NCBI RefSeq assembly: GCF_042679305.1
Contig: NZ_JBHTMP010000017.1
Location: forward strand, 60,424-124,423
From: Micromonospora_H sonneratiae
GTDB taxonomy: Bacteria > Actinomycetota > Actinomycetes > Mycobacteriales > Micromonosporaceae
DNA: 64,000 nt
Reading direction: 5' to 3'
Notes under the pieces: model-generated
Database searches by the model: none
Seen by the model: the letters and a program-made list of their open reading frames with translations, nothing else
What the model was told of the DNA's origin: nothing
Position numbers and translations under genes: made by a program
In this document: positions 18,233 to 26,469 of the stretch, in pieces
Numbering within the stretch: position 1 is the stretch's first letter
Layout of the letters: each line of letters opens with the position of its first letter

Positions 18233-20329
18233 TCAGTCGTCCAACCAGTCCAGTGAGCGACGTCCGGACCGGTTCTGCTGCTGCGGCGGACCGTCGATCC
18301 GGGTCCGATCATCCTGGGGCGGCTCGTTGTAGTAGCCGCCCTGGTCGTAGCCCCGCGAGTCGTACCCGTCGCCGCGCTGATCAGCCGTCCGGCCGTAGCC
18401 GCCCCGATCGTCGTAGCCGCCCCGGTCGTCGTAACCCCGGCCAGCGGTCGGCTGCCCGTAGCCCTCCTGGCCGGAACCGTAGCCCCGCTGGTCGGATCCG
18501 CCGGAGCCGTAGCTCTCGGTCGAGTCGTAGCCGCCGCCCGCACTCGGCGCGCCGTAGCCGCCGCCTTGTCCGTAGCCGCCGGCCCGCGGAGCGTCGTACT
18601 GACCGGGCTGACCGTAACCGCCGGTCGCCTCGTGACCGCCGCCGGCTCCCGGCTCCCGGCCGTACGACTGGGTCGAACCGTAACCCCGGTCGGCCTCTGC
18701 GGACTGACCGAAGGCACCGGTCGCGTAGGGGTCGGCGGGTGCGCCGTATTCGGTGTTGCCGCCGTCGTAGCGGCCGGTCGGCTCGTCGTAGCGCTGCTCG
18801 CCGTAGCCGCCGGCCCCACCGCCGTAGCCGCTGCCGGAGGACGGCGCGTTGCCGTAGCCTGCGCCGGACGCCGGGGCGTTGCCATAGCCGCTGCCGGAGG
18901 ACGGGGCATTGCCGTAGCCCGCGCCGGACGCCGGGGCGTTGCCGTAGGTGCCGCCGTAGCCGCCGGCCCCGGCTTCTGCGCCGTAGCCAGCGGAGGGGGC
19001 GTTGCCGTAGCCGCTGCCGGAGGATGGGGCGTTGCCGTAGCCTGCGCCGGACGCCGGGGCGTTGCCGTACGTCCCTGCGCCGTAACCGACCTGGGTGGGC
19101 GCGGAGCCGCTGCCGTAGCCGTCGTCGGCCCAGTCCTGCTGCCGGCCAGCACCGTAGCTGGGTGGTTGCGGAGTCTGTTGCGGCAGCGGAGCGCCGTACG
19201 GGTCGGGGAACTCGTCGTCGACCAACGGGCGGTTGTGCATCATGGTCGGCGCGTCGGCCAGCGACGGCCGGGCGACCATGGTCGCGTCAGCCCCGGAACG
19301 GCTGGCGATCCGAGTCTCGTCAGCATCGCCACGGTAGCCGCCCCGACCGGACGAGCCCCTGCTCGGGCCGTCGTTGTCATCGTCTTCGTCGTCGTCGCTG
19401 TTGTCCTTGCGCCGCATCAACAGCAGCACGATCGCGCCGACGCCCAGGGCGACGAGCAGACCGCCGACGATGATCAGCAGCCAGGACACGCCACTGGACT
19501 CTTCTTCGTTGCTGGCGGCGTTCTTCTCGCCGGCCTCAGCGTTCTCGGTCGGCTCGGCGCTCTCGTCGGTGCCGGGCTCCTCGGTGGCTTCCTCCGTCGG
19601 TGCCGCACTGGGATCTGCCGTTGGCGTCGGTCCGGCCAACCGCAGCTGGATCGTCTGACCCGTCAGTCGCTGTCCGGCGTTGGCGCTGACGTCCTTGGCC
19701 TGGCTGATGCCATCCTTGGAGGCGGTGATCCGCATCCGACCGGGGGTGATCGGGTTGCTCTCGCTGCCCGAGAACGAGTACCGACCACTGCTGTTCGTCG
19801 TCGTCGTGAAGTTCTTGCCCCGCGCGTCCATGAGGGTGACGTCCGCATCCGCCACGCCACTTCCGCCGGTGGCGGTCACCTTGCCGGAAACCTCGGCCAC
19901 GGTCTCCACCGCAGGCTTACCGATCAGGGTCACCCGAACGCTGCCCTGCTCGTCCTGGCCGGCGCCGTCGGAGGCTGTGACGGTGATGATCGCCGTCTCG
20001 TTGTTCGTGGCGGTGCCAGAGAACCGGAACTTCGCCTCGAAGCTGCCGCTTTCCTCGACGTTGCCCCGGGAGCAGCCGTCGACACAGGTCAGCTTTCCAT
20101 TGTTGGAGCTGACCGAGATGTTCGCCGATCTTCCCGCGATCGGGTTGAACGAGACGTTGTAACTGACGGTCGTCGTGCCGCCAGCTTCGATCGAGTTCGG
20201 GGACGCGGAGACGTTCCCGATCCTCGGCGCGGCCAGGGCGGGTGTGGAGGGGATGGCTAGCAGGGCACTGGCAGCCAGCGCCAGGACCACACCGGCCCGC
20301 TTGATCCAGGCTTGTCGGTGTGTTGTCAC
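18233..20329 (-). CDS. membrane-anchored surface protein with long Gly/Tyr-rich cytoplasmic tail
   Basis: A 698-residue single-pass protein. Residues 1-35 are a signal peptide ending PALAA. Residues 38-135 are Ig-like (VSASPNSIEAGGTTTVSYNV). Residues 140-235 look like a carboxypeptidase-regulatory-like beta sandwich (VSGKVTATGGSGVADADVTL). An acidic Pro/Glu/Thr linker leads to one helix near 285-308 (WLLIIVGGLLVALGVGAIVL) and an MRRKD stop-transfer. About 390 residues follow, dominated by Gly, Tyr, Ser, Asn, Asp and Gln, with units such as GAGYGNAPSSGSGYGNAPA and YDDRGGYDDRGGYGR. Four D-x-T-(R/M)-(I/V)-like spots (DETRIA, DATMVA, DAPTMM, DDRTRI) could be kinase sites. GTG at 20329 is chosen for its GGAAGG site. 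The function is unknown. Confidence 0.75.
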   Translation of the reverse strand: MTTHRQAWIKRAGVVLALAASALLAIPSTPALAAPRIGNVSASPNSIEAGGTTTVSYNVSFNPIAGRSANISVSSNNGKLTCVDGCSRGNVEESGSFEAKFRFSGTATNNETAIITVTASDGAGQDEQGSVRVTLIGKPAVETVAEVSGKVTATGGSGVADADVTLMDARGKNFTTTTNSSGRYSFSGSESNPITPGRMRITASKDGISQAKDVSANAGQRLTGQTIQLRLAGPTPTADPSAAPTEEATEEPGTDESAEPTENAEAGEKNAASNEEESSGVSWLLIIVGGLLVALGVGAIVLLLMRRKDNSDDDEDDDNDGPSRGSSGRGGYRGDADETRIASRSGADATMVARPSLADAPTMMHNRPLVDDEFPDPYGAPLPQQTPQPPSYGAGRQQDWADDGYGSGSAPTQVGYGAGTYGNAPASGAGYGNAPSSGSGYGNAPSAGYGAEAGAGGYGGTYGNAPASGAGYGNAPSSGSGYGNAPASGAGYGNAPSSGSGYGGGAGGYGEQRYDEPTGRYDGGNTEYGAPADPYATGAFGQSAEADRGYGSTQSYGREPGAGGGHEATGGYGQPGQYDAPRAGGYGQGGGYGAPSAGGGYDSTESYGSGGSDQRGYGSGQEGYGQPTAGRGYDDRGGYDDRGGYGRTADQRGDGYDSRGYDQGGYYNEPPQDDRTRIDGPPQQQNRSGRRSLDWLDD
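18820..19075. repeat. coding repeat for GYGNAPASGA / GYGNAPSSGS units
   Basis: Alternating 30-base units on the minus strand encode GYGNAPASGA and GYGNAPSSGS. Two blocks are separated by a GAEAGAGGYGG spacer. The units are almost identical at DNA level, which suggests recent duplication and likely length variation between strains. Confidence 0.75.
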
Positions 20330-20484
20330 GTCCACCGCCTTCCGGGCTGGCCTTCCAGCTACGCTGTGCAGCCGGCAGGCGTCACCGTACGAGTACACCG
20401 TCGGCAACTATGCCTTGTCCGACTGGATCGGCGCGACCCAGGGGCAGCGTGATTTGCCGCGCCTGTCCGTCGTATTGTCCCGTT

Positions 20485-20853
20485 GTGTCCTCTCCGCACA
20501 AAAATTTTCCAGCCGTGACGACGGCGATGGCGGCGCTCGACTCCGGGTGTACGCCCGATCGGGAAGTGCTACGTGACGCGGTCCGGACGTTGTTGTCGGA
20601 GTTGGCTCGACGTGCCCCGGGCCGTTCGGTGGAGGTGCGAGTCCCACCTTACGGTGCAGTTCAATGCGTTGCAGGTCCGCGACACACCCGTGGTACGCCG
20701 CCCAACGTGGTCGAGTTGGATCCGGTCACCTGGCTCAGGTTGGCCAGCGGCCGACTGGGGTGGCTGGAGGCCGTGGCGCAGGGGAGCGTCCGGGTCAGTG
20801 GTACCCGAGCGGATCTGTCCGACTACCTTCCGCTGCAAATATCGGACAGGTAG
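20485..20853 (+). CDS. SCP2-like (sterol carrier family) protein
   Basis: A 122-residue protein resembling the short sterol-carrier-like proteins often found before purF in actinobacteria. Visible features: a helical N-terminus (REVLRDAVRTLLSELARRAPG), strands SVEVRVPPYGAVQCV, and the SCP2-like ending NVVELDPVTWLRLASGRLGW ... VRVSGTRADLSDYLPL. It probably binds a hydrophobic ligand, but that is inference. The GTG start is 6 bases after TATTGT, a possible -10 box, so it may be leaderless. It precedes purF in the same direction with a 135-base gap. Confidence 0.7.
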   Translation: MSSPHKNFPAVTTAMAALDSGCTPDREVLRDAVRTLLSELARRAPGRSVEVRVPPYGAVQCVAGPRHTRGTPPNVVELDPVTWLRLASGRLGWLEAVAQGSVRVSGTRADLSDYLPLQISDR

Positions 20854-20988
20854 CCATTGGAGTCGCGTTAAGTGGTCAAATCGTGACTCTTCGTGCCCGC
20901 TGCGGCCTCGCGTACACTGTTGAAGCGACGGCGGCCCCGGTTATGGTGCGGGATTGCGGCCAAATAGACCAGCATGAGGGAGCGGCAG

Positions 20989-22566
20989 GTGCCCCGAGGC
21001 GACGGCCGGTTGAGTCATGAACTAGACCCCCAACGGCCCGGCCCGCAAGATGCGTGCGGCGTGTTCGGAGTCTGGGCACCCGGCGAAGAAGTGGCGAACC
21101 TCACCTATTTCGGTCTCTACGCTCTCCAGCACCGAGGCCAGGAGGCGGCGGGGATCGCGGTCAGCGACGGCTCCAGCGTCGTCGTCTACAAGGACCTGGG
21201 CCTGGTGGCGCAGGTCTTCGACGAGCCGACCCTGGCGAGCCTGCGTGGGCACCTCGCCATCGGGCACACCCGTTACTCGACGACCGGTGGGTCCACCTGG
21301 GAGAACGCCCAGCCGACGATCCGGTCCACGACCGCCGGCACGACCATCGCCCTGGCGCACAACGGCAATCTCGTCAACAGTGCGGACCTTGCCAGGGAGA
21401 TCAGCGAGCGGGGCCTGGAGGCGGACAGTTCCACCTCCGACACCTCGCTGGTGACCACGCTCCTGGCCAGCCGTCCGGATCTCTCCGTCGAGGCAGCCGC
21501 GCTGGAGCTGCTGCCGACGCTGCGTGGCGCGTTCAGCTTCGTCTTCATGGACGAGACGACCCTCTACGCGGCCCGGGACCCCTACGGCGTACGCCCGCTC
21601 GTGCTCGGGCGTCTGGAGCGCGGCTGGGTGGTGGCCAGTGAGACCGCCGCCCTCGACATCGTCGGCGCCAGCGTGGTCCGCGAGGTGGAGCCCGGTGAGC
21701 TGATCGCCATCGACGAGGACGGTCTGCGTTCGGCCCGGTTCGCCGCGCCGGAGCCGAAGGGCTGCCTCTTCGAATACGTGTACATCGCCCGGCCGGATGC
21801 GACCATCGCCGGCCGTAACGTGTACGCCTCCCGGGTGCAGATCGGGCGGCAGCTCGCCAAGGAACACCCGGTCGAGGCCGACCTGGTGATCCCGGTGCCG
21901 GAGTCCGGAACGCCCGGCGCGATCGGCTACGCCGAGGAGTCCGGCATCCCCTACGGTGCCGGCCTGATGAAGAACCCGTACGTCGGGCGTACCTTCATCC
22001 AGCCCTCGCAGACCCTGCGTCAGCTGGGCATCCGCCTGAAGCTGAACCCGCTGCGGCAGAACGTGCGGGGCAAGCGGATCGTCGTGGTCGACGACTCGAT
22101 CGTGCGGGGCAACACCCAGCGGGCGATCGTCCGGATGCTCCGCGAGGCCGGTGCACTGGAGGTGCACGTACGCATCTCCTCCCCACCGGTCAGGTGGCCG
22201 TGCTTCTACGGCATCGACTTCGCGACCCGGGCGGAACTGCTGGCCAACGGGCTGGACAACGACGGGATCCGCCGGTCCATCGGGGCAGACACGCTGGGAT
22301 ACGTCTCGCTGGCCGGCCTGATCGCGGCCACCGAGCAGCCGAAGACCCGGCTGTGCCGGGCCTGCTTCGACGGGGAGTACCCGATCGACCTGCCGGCCGG
22401 GAACCTGATCGGCAAGCACGTGCTCGAAGGCGTGGAACGCCGGGTCTCGGGTCAGTCGTCGGCGGCTGCGGAGCAGGACGCCGGGGCCGGTGCGGACCTT
22501 CCTGATTTTGATGACCAATCACTCGTCGCCAGTCCGAGCGGCGCCGATGCCACATCTCGCCGGTAA
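20989..22566 (+). CDS. purF: amidophosphoribosyltransferase
   Basis: A 525-residue PurF, which makes phosphoribosylamine from PRPP and glutamine in the first committed purine step. The N-terminal nucleophile follows a 22-residue propeptide (PQDACGVFG, Cys 23). The PRPP loop RIVVVDDSIVRGNT lies near residue 362. Cysteines in GCLFEYVYIARP and RLCRACFDGEYP match the iron-sulfur ligand positions of the Bacillus-type enzyme. GTG at 20989 is preferred over ATG at 20974 because GAGGGAG sits at the right distance. purM follows 140 bases later. Confidence 0.95.
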   Translation: MPRGDGRLSHELDPQRPGPQDACGVFGVWAPGEEVANLTYFGLYALQHRGQEAAGIAVSDGSSVVVYKDLGLVAQVFDEPTLASLRGHLAIGHTRYSTTGGSTWENAQPTIRSTTAGTTIALAHNGNLVNSADLAREISERGLEADSSTSDTSLVTTLLASRPDLSVEAAALELLPTLRGAFSFVFMDETTLYAARDPYGVRPLVLGRLERGWVVASETAALDIVGASVVREVEPGELIAIDEDGLRSARFAAPEPKGCLFEYVYIARPDATIAGRNVYASRVQIGRQLAKEHPVEADLVIPVPESGTPGAIGYAEESGIPYGAGLMKNPYVGRTFIQPSQTLRQLGIRLKLNPLRQNVRGKRIVVVDDSIVRGNTQRAIVRMLREAGALEVHVRISSPPVRWPCFYGIDFATRAELLANGLDNDGIRRSIGADTLGYVSLAGLIAATEQPKTRLCRACFDGEYPIDLPAGNLIGKHVLEGVERRVSGQSSAAAEQDAGAGADLPDFDDQSLVASPSGADATSRR

Positions 22567-22706
22567 CACCGACCGGTGCGGCCCATTCCCGTGGGCTGCA
22601 AGCTCCGCCCGGTCTGCCGGCCGGGCGGTAACCGCAACCAATCGTCGAGCCATCCTCGACCGCTACCCCACGCGGTCCACCGCGTGAAACACAAAAGGGG
22701 AGAACC

Positions 22707-23876
22707 GTGACGCACGTGACTGAGCGCAGTGGCACAGGAAGCGGGCCGGTTGGCGGCTCCGGCTCGACCGGGGAGGCGGGCCACCAGCCATGGACGGCCG
22801 GATCCGGCCGCGTCGGCCGCAAGCGCAGTGTGTCGTACGCGGACGCCGGGGTCTCCATCCACGCTGGTGACCGCGCGGTCGAGCTGCTCAAGTCGAAGGT
22901 GCGTCAGACCCGTCGTCCCGAGGTGATGGGGGATCTTGGCGGGTTCGCCGGTCTGTTCCGACTGGACACCAAGAAGTACCGCAACCCGATCCTCGCCTCC
23001 TCCACCGACGGCGTGGGAACCAAGCTGGTCATCGCCCAGCAGCTCAACATCCACGACACCGTGGGCATCGACCTGGTCGCGATGGTCGTCGACGATCTGG
23101 TCGCCTGCGGTGCCGAGCCGCTCTTCCTGCTCGACTACATCGCCACCGGCGAGGTCGTGCCGGAGAAGGTCGCCGAGATCGGTGCGGGTATCGCGGACGG
23201 CTGCCGTTACGCCGGCTGCGCGCTGCTCGGCGGTGAGACCGCGGAACACCCGGGCGTGCTGCGCCCGGACGAGTACGACATCTCCGCCACCGGTGTCGGT
23301 GTGGTGGAGGAGGAGGACATTCTCAGCCCGGAGCGGGTCGAGGTCGGCGACGTCGTCATCGCGATGCGCTCCTCCGGGTTGCACTCCAACGGCTACTCCC
23401 TGGTCCGGCACGTCCTGCTGGGCGCCGGCCGGATGCGGCTGGAGACGGTGATCGAGGAGTTCGGGCACCAGCGCACGCTCGGCGAGGAACTGCTGACGCC
23501 GACCAAGATCTACGCTCAGGACTGCCTGAAGCTGATCGCCGAGACCGAGGTACGGGCACTGTCCCACATCACCGGCGGCGGGATCCCCGGCAACCTGGTC
23601 CGGGTCCTGCCCGAGAACGTCGACGCGGTGGTCAACCGGGCCACCTGGAAGCCGCAGCCGATCTTCGACCTGATCCAGGCCAAGGGCCGGATCGAGGACC
23701 CGGAGATGGAGTCCACCTTCAACATGGGGGTGGGCATGTTCGCGATCGTCTCCGCCGAGGACGCCGACCGGGCGCTGGCGACCCTCACCGGGCGTGGCGT
23801 CGAGGCCTGGCAGGCCGGCGAGATCATCGAGGGCACCGGCCAGGTCCAGATGGTCGGTCAGCACACCCGGGGCTGA
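22707..23876 (+). CDS. purM: phosphoribosylformylglycinamidine cyclo-ligase (AIR synthase)
   Basis: A 389-residue PurM that closes the imidazole ring from FGAM with ATP. Motifs: SYADAGVSIHAGDRAVELLK near residue 45, LASSTDGVGTKL near 98, GGETAEHPGV near 177, ITGGGIPGN near 288, and STFNMGVGM near 334. A 45-residue Gly/Ser-rich extension precedes the core. The GTG start has AAAAGGGGAGAA upstream. It is followed by the RiPP locus rather than directly by DUF3073 as in Streptomyces. Confidence 0.96.
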   Translation: MTHVTERSGTGSGPVGGSGSTGEAGHQPWTAGSGRVGRKRSVSYADAGVSIHAGDRAVELLKSKVRQTRRPEVMGDLGGFAGLFRLDTKKYRNPILASSTDGVGTKLVIAQQLNIHDTVGIDLVAMVVDDLVACGAEPLFLLDYIATGEVVPEKVAEIGAGIADGCRYAGCALLGGETAEHPGVLRPDEYDISATGVGVVEEEDILSPERVEVGDVVIAMRSSGLHSNGYSLVRHVLLGAGRMRLETVIEEFGHQRTLGEELLTPTKIYAQDCLKLIAETEVRALSHITGGGIPGNLVRVLPENVDAVVNRATWKPQPIFDLIQAKGRIEDPEMESTFNMGVGMFAIVSAEDADRALATLTGRGVEAWQAGEIIEGTGQVQMVGQHTRG

Positions 23877-23913
23877 GCAGCGTGCGGTGATCATCCGCTT
23901 ACTTGATCAGGTC

Positions 23914-23943
23914 TTCACCGGAGTGGCCATCGCGACCTAGCCT
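23914..23943 (+). promoter_or_regulatory. probable promoter of the amcB-amcA operon
   Basis: TTCACC at 23914-23919, an 18-base spacer and TAGCCT at 23938-23943. The leader is short, with a small CTGGG/CCCAG hairpin at 23943-23957 just before the GGGAGGAG ribosome site of amcB. The -35 is weak, so regulation by an activator is possible. Confidence 0.45.
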
Positions 23944-23972
23944 GGGAACATCCCAGTACGGGAGGAGAGCCG

Positions 23973-25106
23973 ATGGCTGTCCCACGACAGGTGTTCTCCG
24001 GAATGCGTGGCATCGCCAAGGTGCCCGGTTACGTCGTCATGCAGCCGACGACGTTGTGCAACCTCGACTGCGCGTACTGCTATCTGCCGTTACGGTCTGC
24101 CGACCAGCGGATGCCGGTGTCCGTCGCGACAGCGGTGGCTGCCCCGGTGAACGCCTGGGCGGGCAGTGGACGCTTCTCGGTGGTGTGGCACGGCGGCGAG
24201 CCCCTGGCCGCTGGCCGCGACCATCTGGCGGCGCTGCTGGCACCGTTCGAGGAGAGCGTCGAGCACCATGTGCAGACCAACGCGACCCTGATCGACGACG
24301 CGTGGTGCGAGTTCTTCGCCACCCATCGGATGCGGGTGAGCGTCAGCGTGGACGGCGCGCGGCCGCGTAACGCGGACCGGGTGACGAGGGGCGGGCGGCC
24401 CGCGTACGACCGGATCATGCGGGGCGTCGAGGCCCTGCGACGGAACGGGATCAACTTCTCCGCCCTGTGCGTGGTGACCCGGCCGGAGCCGGGCCTGGCG
24501 GCCGAGCTCTACGACTTCTTCCTGGACCTCGGCTGCGACGTGCTCGGCATCAACATCGAGGAGCAGGAGGGAGTAAACACCCGGGACAACGGTCACCCGG
24601 CCGCGCCGGTGATCGGCTTCTGGGCCGAACTGGTTGCCGCCTGGCGACGTGAGCCGCGGATCCACCTGCGGGAGATCGAGTGGTCGTTGCGGTACGCGGC
24701 GGCCGTCCTCGACGACGTGGCGGACGAGGTCCTGCCCCGCCAGCTCGACCCCATTCCGACCATCGGGTACGACGGCTCGGTGGTCCTGCTGTCTCCGGAG
24801 CTGGCAGGTTTCAGCGATCCGCGTTACGGCGACTTCAGTAGCGGAAACGTGCTGACCACACCCTTGGCGGAGATCCTCCGCTCGGCTTCCGGCACCCCGT
24901 GGGTCGCCGAGTTCCTCACCGGGGTGGAGGCCTGCCGCGCACATTGCCCCTACTTCGGCTTCTGTGGGGGTGGGCATGCCGCCAACCGCTATTTCGAACA
25001 TGGGCGCTTCGACGGTACGGAAACCAACCACTGCCGTAACAGCAAGATCCGCCTACTGGAGGGAGTGCTGGAACATGCCCGGAACCAGGAAGGTCCATCG
25101 ACCTGA
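23973..25106 (+). CDS. amcB: cyclophane-forming radical SAM/SPASM peptide maturase, AmcB-type
   Basis: A 377-residue radical SAM enzyme that should cross-link aromatic and neighbouring side chains in the AmcA precursor. The [4Fe-4S]/SAM motif C-x3-C-x2-C is at Cys 29, 33 and 36 (TLCNLDCAYCYL). WHGGEPLAAG near residue 70 is the GGE SAM-binding motif. The C-terminal SPASM-type Cys cluster (CRAHCPYFGFCGGG, then HCRN) begins near residue 316. The sequence matches the maturases of three-residue cyclophane peptides. The precursor gene starts inside its last codons, so the pair is translationally coupled. No transporter, protease or separate recognition protein is adjacent. Confidence 0.85.
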   Translation: MAVPRQVFSGMRGIAKVPGYVVMQPTTLCNLDCAYCYLPLRSADQRMPVSVATAVAAPVNAWAGSGRFSVVWHGGEPLAAGRDHLAALLAPFEESVEHHVQTNATLIDDAWCEFFATHRMRVSVSVDGARPRNADRVTRGGRPAYDRIMRGVEALRRNGINFSALCVVTRPEPGLAAELYDFFLDLGCDVLGINIEEQEGVNTRDNGHPAAPVIGFWAELVAAWRREPRIHLREIEWSLRYAAAVLDDVADEVLPRQLDPIPTIGYDGSVVLLSPELAGFSDPRYGDFSSGNVLTTPLAEILRSASGTPWVAEFLTGVEACRAHCPYFGFCGGGHAANRYFEHGRFDGTETNHCRNSKIRLLEGVLEHARNQEGPST

Positions 25107-25308
25107 TCCAGTCGAGGCAACCTGCCCCGACCCGGTCACCGAACGGCTACGTGGGGCCCGAGCCGGCCTGATCACGCTGCTGAGCGAGGCTGAGCGAGCC
25201 CGCCGTCAGCGTACGGAGGTGGAATCGTCCGAGGGAGGCGCGGTTTGCGCCTGGAACCACTTCGAGAACATTCCGACGTTCTACAACTGGAACAACCGTC
25301 CGCGCTGA
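25075..25308 (+). CDS. amcA: multiple-cyclophane RiPP precursor peptide, AmcA-type
   Basis: A 77-residue precursor. A charged leader (MPGTRKVHRPDP, then a helix GLITLLSEAERARRQR) precedes the core at the C-terminus, CAWNHFENIPTFYNWNNRPR. The core holds four aromatic-x-x triplets: W60-N-H62, F63-E-N65, F69-Y-N71 and W72-N-N74. Three end in Asn, the preferred partner in three-residue cyclophane chemistry. The ATG at 25075 has GGAGGGAG upstream and overlaps the amcB end by 32 bases. The final product, its cleavage site and its activity are unknown. A long palindrome follows 230 bases downstream. Confidence 0.82.
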   Translation: MPGTRKVHRPDPVEATCPDPVTERLRGARAGLITLLSEAERARRQRTEVESSEGGAVCAWNHFENIPTFYNWNNRPR

Positions 25309-25540
25309 GAAACGTCGGTCCCGTCCGTCCCGAGCCTCGGGCAGCGGTCGACCCGTCCGGGTGGGTGATGTGGTCCCGTCGAGCGCCACGTCGAGCGGCG
25401 GTCGGCCGCCTGCGGGGCTGCACGGCACACCGCGTCTCCGGGTCGGGACCCGTACGGTGTGCCGGACGGAAGCCGGTACCGACCGGTGGGCTGTCCTTAC
25501 CAACGCTCCGTGACCGACGGAGACCGATTACACCGGGTAA

Positions 25541-25601
25541 CTGTTCAAGGACCTGCCGCCTGATTTGATCAACCGATCAACTGCGGCAGGTCCTTGAACA
25601 G
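25541..25601. terminator. 19-bp perfect inverted repeat with nested hairpin
   Basis: CTGTTCAAGGACCTGCCGC at 25541-25559 is fully complementary to 25583-25601. The 23-base loop holds a second inverted repeat, TTGATC - AACC - GATCAA (25565-25580). It lies between the convergent amcA and DUF3073 genes, where a bidirectional terminator is expected. No T-tract is present. The rest of 25309-25676 shows no credible gene. Confidence 0.6.
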
Positions 25602-25676
25602 CAATGTGTATCGACGCTCCACGCGCACAGGTCTGCGCACGCGGGGGTAATCCGCGTGCGCAGCTGTGAGCAGTGG

Positions 25677-25895
25677 TCAGCGGGCTGGAGGCGCCCAGTT
25701 ACCCGGACGGTCGTCCGCGTCGTGGTCCTCGTCATCGTCGTCGACATACTCTTTGTAGTCGTCGTCGAAGTCGCGGTCCGACTTACCGCTGCCGCCGAGT
25801 TCTCGCTGCAAGGCGGCGAGGTCGGTGTTCGGGGAGTGGTACTTCAACTCCCGGGCCACCTTTGTCTGCTTGGCCTTAGCACGGCCGCGCCCCAT
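25677..25895 (-). CDS. DUF3073 family protein
   Basis: A 72-residue small basic-acidic protein of the DUF3073 family, conserved next to purM in actinobacteria. The N-terminus MGRGRAKAKQTKVARELKY, then SPNTDLAALQRELGG, is diagnostic. The C-terminal half is an Asp-rich disordered tail (DFDDDYKEYVDDDDEDHD). The role is unknown; the basic head may bind nucleic acid. The ATG at 25895 has GAGGGGG eight bases upstream. Confidence 0.92.
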   Translation of the reverse strand: MGRGRAKAKQTKVARELKYHSPNTDLAALQRELGGSGKSDRDFDDDYKEYVDDDDEDHDADDRPGNWAPPAR

Positions 25896-26120
25896 GGCTC
25901 GACCCCCTCGCACAGAATTCGGGGCAGCCCGAAGGCGGGCCCCGATGACGTCAGGCATCTCTCGTGGCTCTTACGGTACATGGGAGTGCCCTGGTTCGGC
26001 ACCTCGGGTTACCGCCGGACGGGCCAGCGCGTCGCGCGTGACTCCGACCGCGCCAAATTCTACCCGGTAAGGACCACTTGCCTAGCCTGGTCGTGACTCT
26101 GAGTAGGCCTTTGTGGCGGC

Positions 26121-26318
26121 GTGTCCCTTCACCAAGTTACTTCCCGGGAGTTCGGGGACAAAACATGGCGGATTGGTGTGTCGGAAGCGGGCAGGAGGGC
26201 AGCTTTCCGGGCGTTCACCCAGCTCCGGATCCTGGCAGAGGACGAGATTGCTGAGGGGTTTGCCACCTTCGTACCCGGAAGTCATTTTGATAAACCGGAC
26301 CGGAGCCGTCGACCGTAA
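26121..26318 (+). CDS. possible small hypothetical protein
   Basis: A 65-residue reading frame starting GTG (VSLHQVTSREFGDKTWRIGV) with a helical, charged middle (SEAGRRAAFRAFTQLRILAE) and an acidic segment DEIAEGF. It has a plausible soluble-protein composition and ends just before a hairpin. The ribosome site is poor and I recognise no family. It may instead be a remnant of a longer gene. Confidence 0.3.
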   Translation: MSLHQVTSREFGDKTWRIGVSEAGRRAAFRAFTQLRILAEDEIAEGFATFVPGSHFDKPDRSRRP

Positions 26319-26394
26319 CTGACAGTGATCTGGGTTACGCTGCGCCGCGTCTGCGGTCACGCTCGGCTGAACCGGCTGGGGCAAGAGCGGCAGC

Positions 26395-26421
26395 GCGGGA
26401 TGATTCCGACGATCATCCCGC
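26395..26421. terminator. terminator hairpin after amino-acid dehydrogenase gene
   Basis: GCGGGATGAT pairs perfectly with ATCATCCCGC across a seven-base loop. It lies 49 bases beyond the stop of the dehydrogenase gene on the minus strand. No T-tract follows. Confidence 0.6.
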
Positions 26422-26469
26422 ACCACCGCATGGCTCGCAGAGGGTGCGACAAGCAGCCGCTCGACAGGT

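Larger units (their letters stand above)
25896..26469. other. mostly noncoding region with one weak ORF
   Basis: This stretch lies between DUF3073 and the amino-acid dehydrogenase. It is less GC-biased than its surroundings. It contains the DUF3073 upstream region, a possible small ORF at 26121-26318 and a hairpin at 26395-26421. Nothing else could be supported. Confidence 0.5.

Noticed and set aside
18820..19075. Regular short repeats considered as a CRISPR array.
   Set aside because: They are in frame within a protein gene, have no unique spacers and no cas genes are near.
24964..25308. Longer version of the amcA gene starting at 24964.
   Set aside because: It would overlap amcB by about 140 bases with no ribosome site. 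The ATG at 25075 has a good site and gives a normal-size precursor.
25541..25601. Inverted repeat as the end of an insertion sequence.
   Set aside because: No transposase gene, no second pair of ends and no target duplication are visible.
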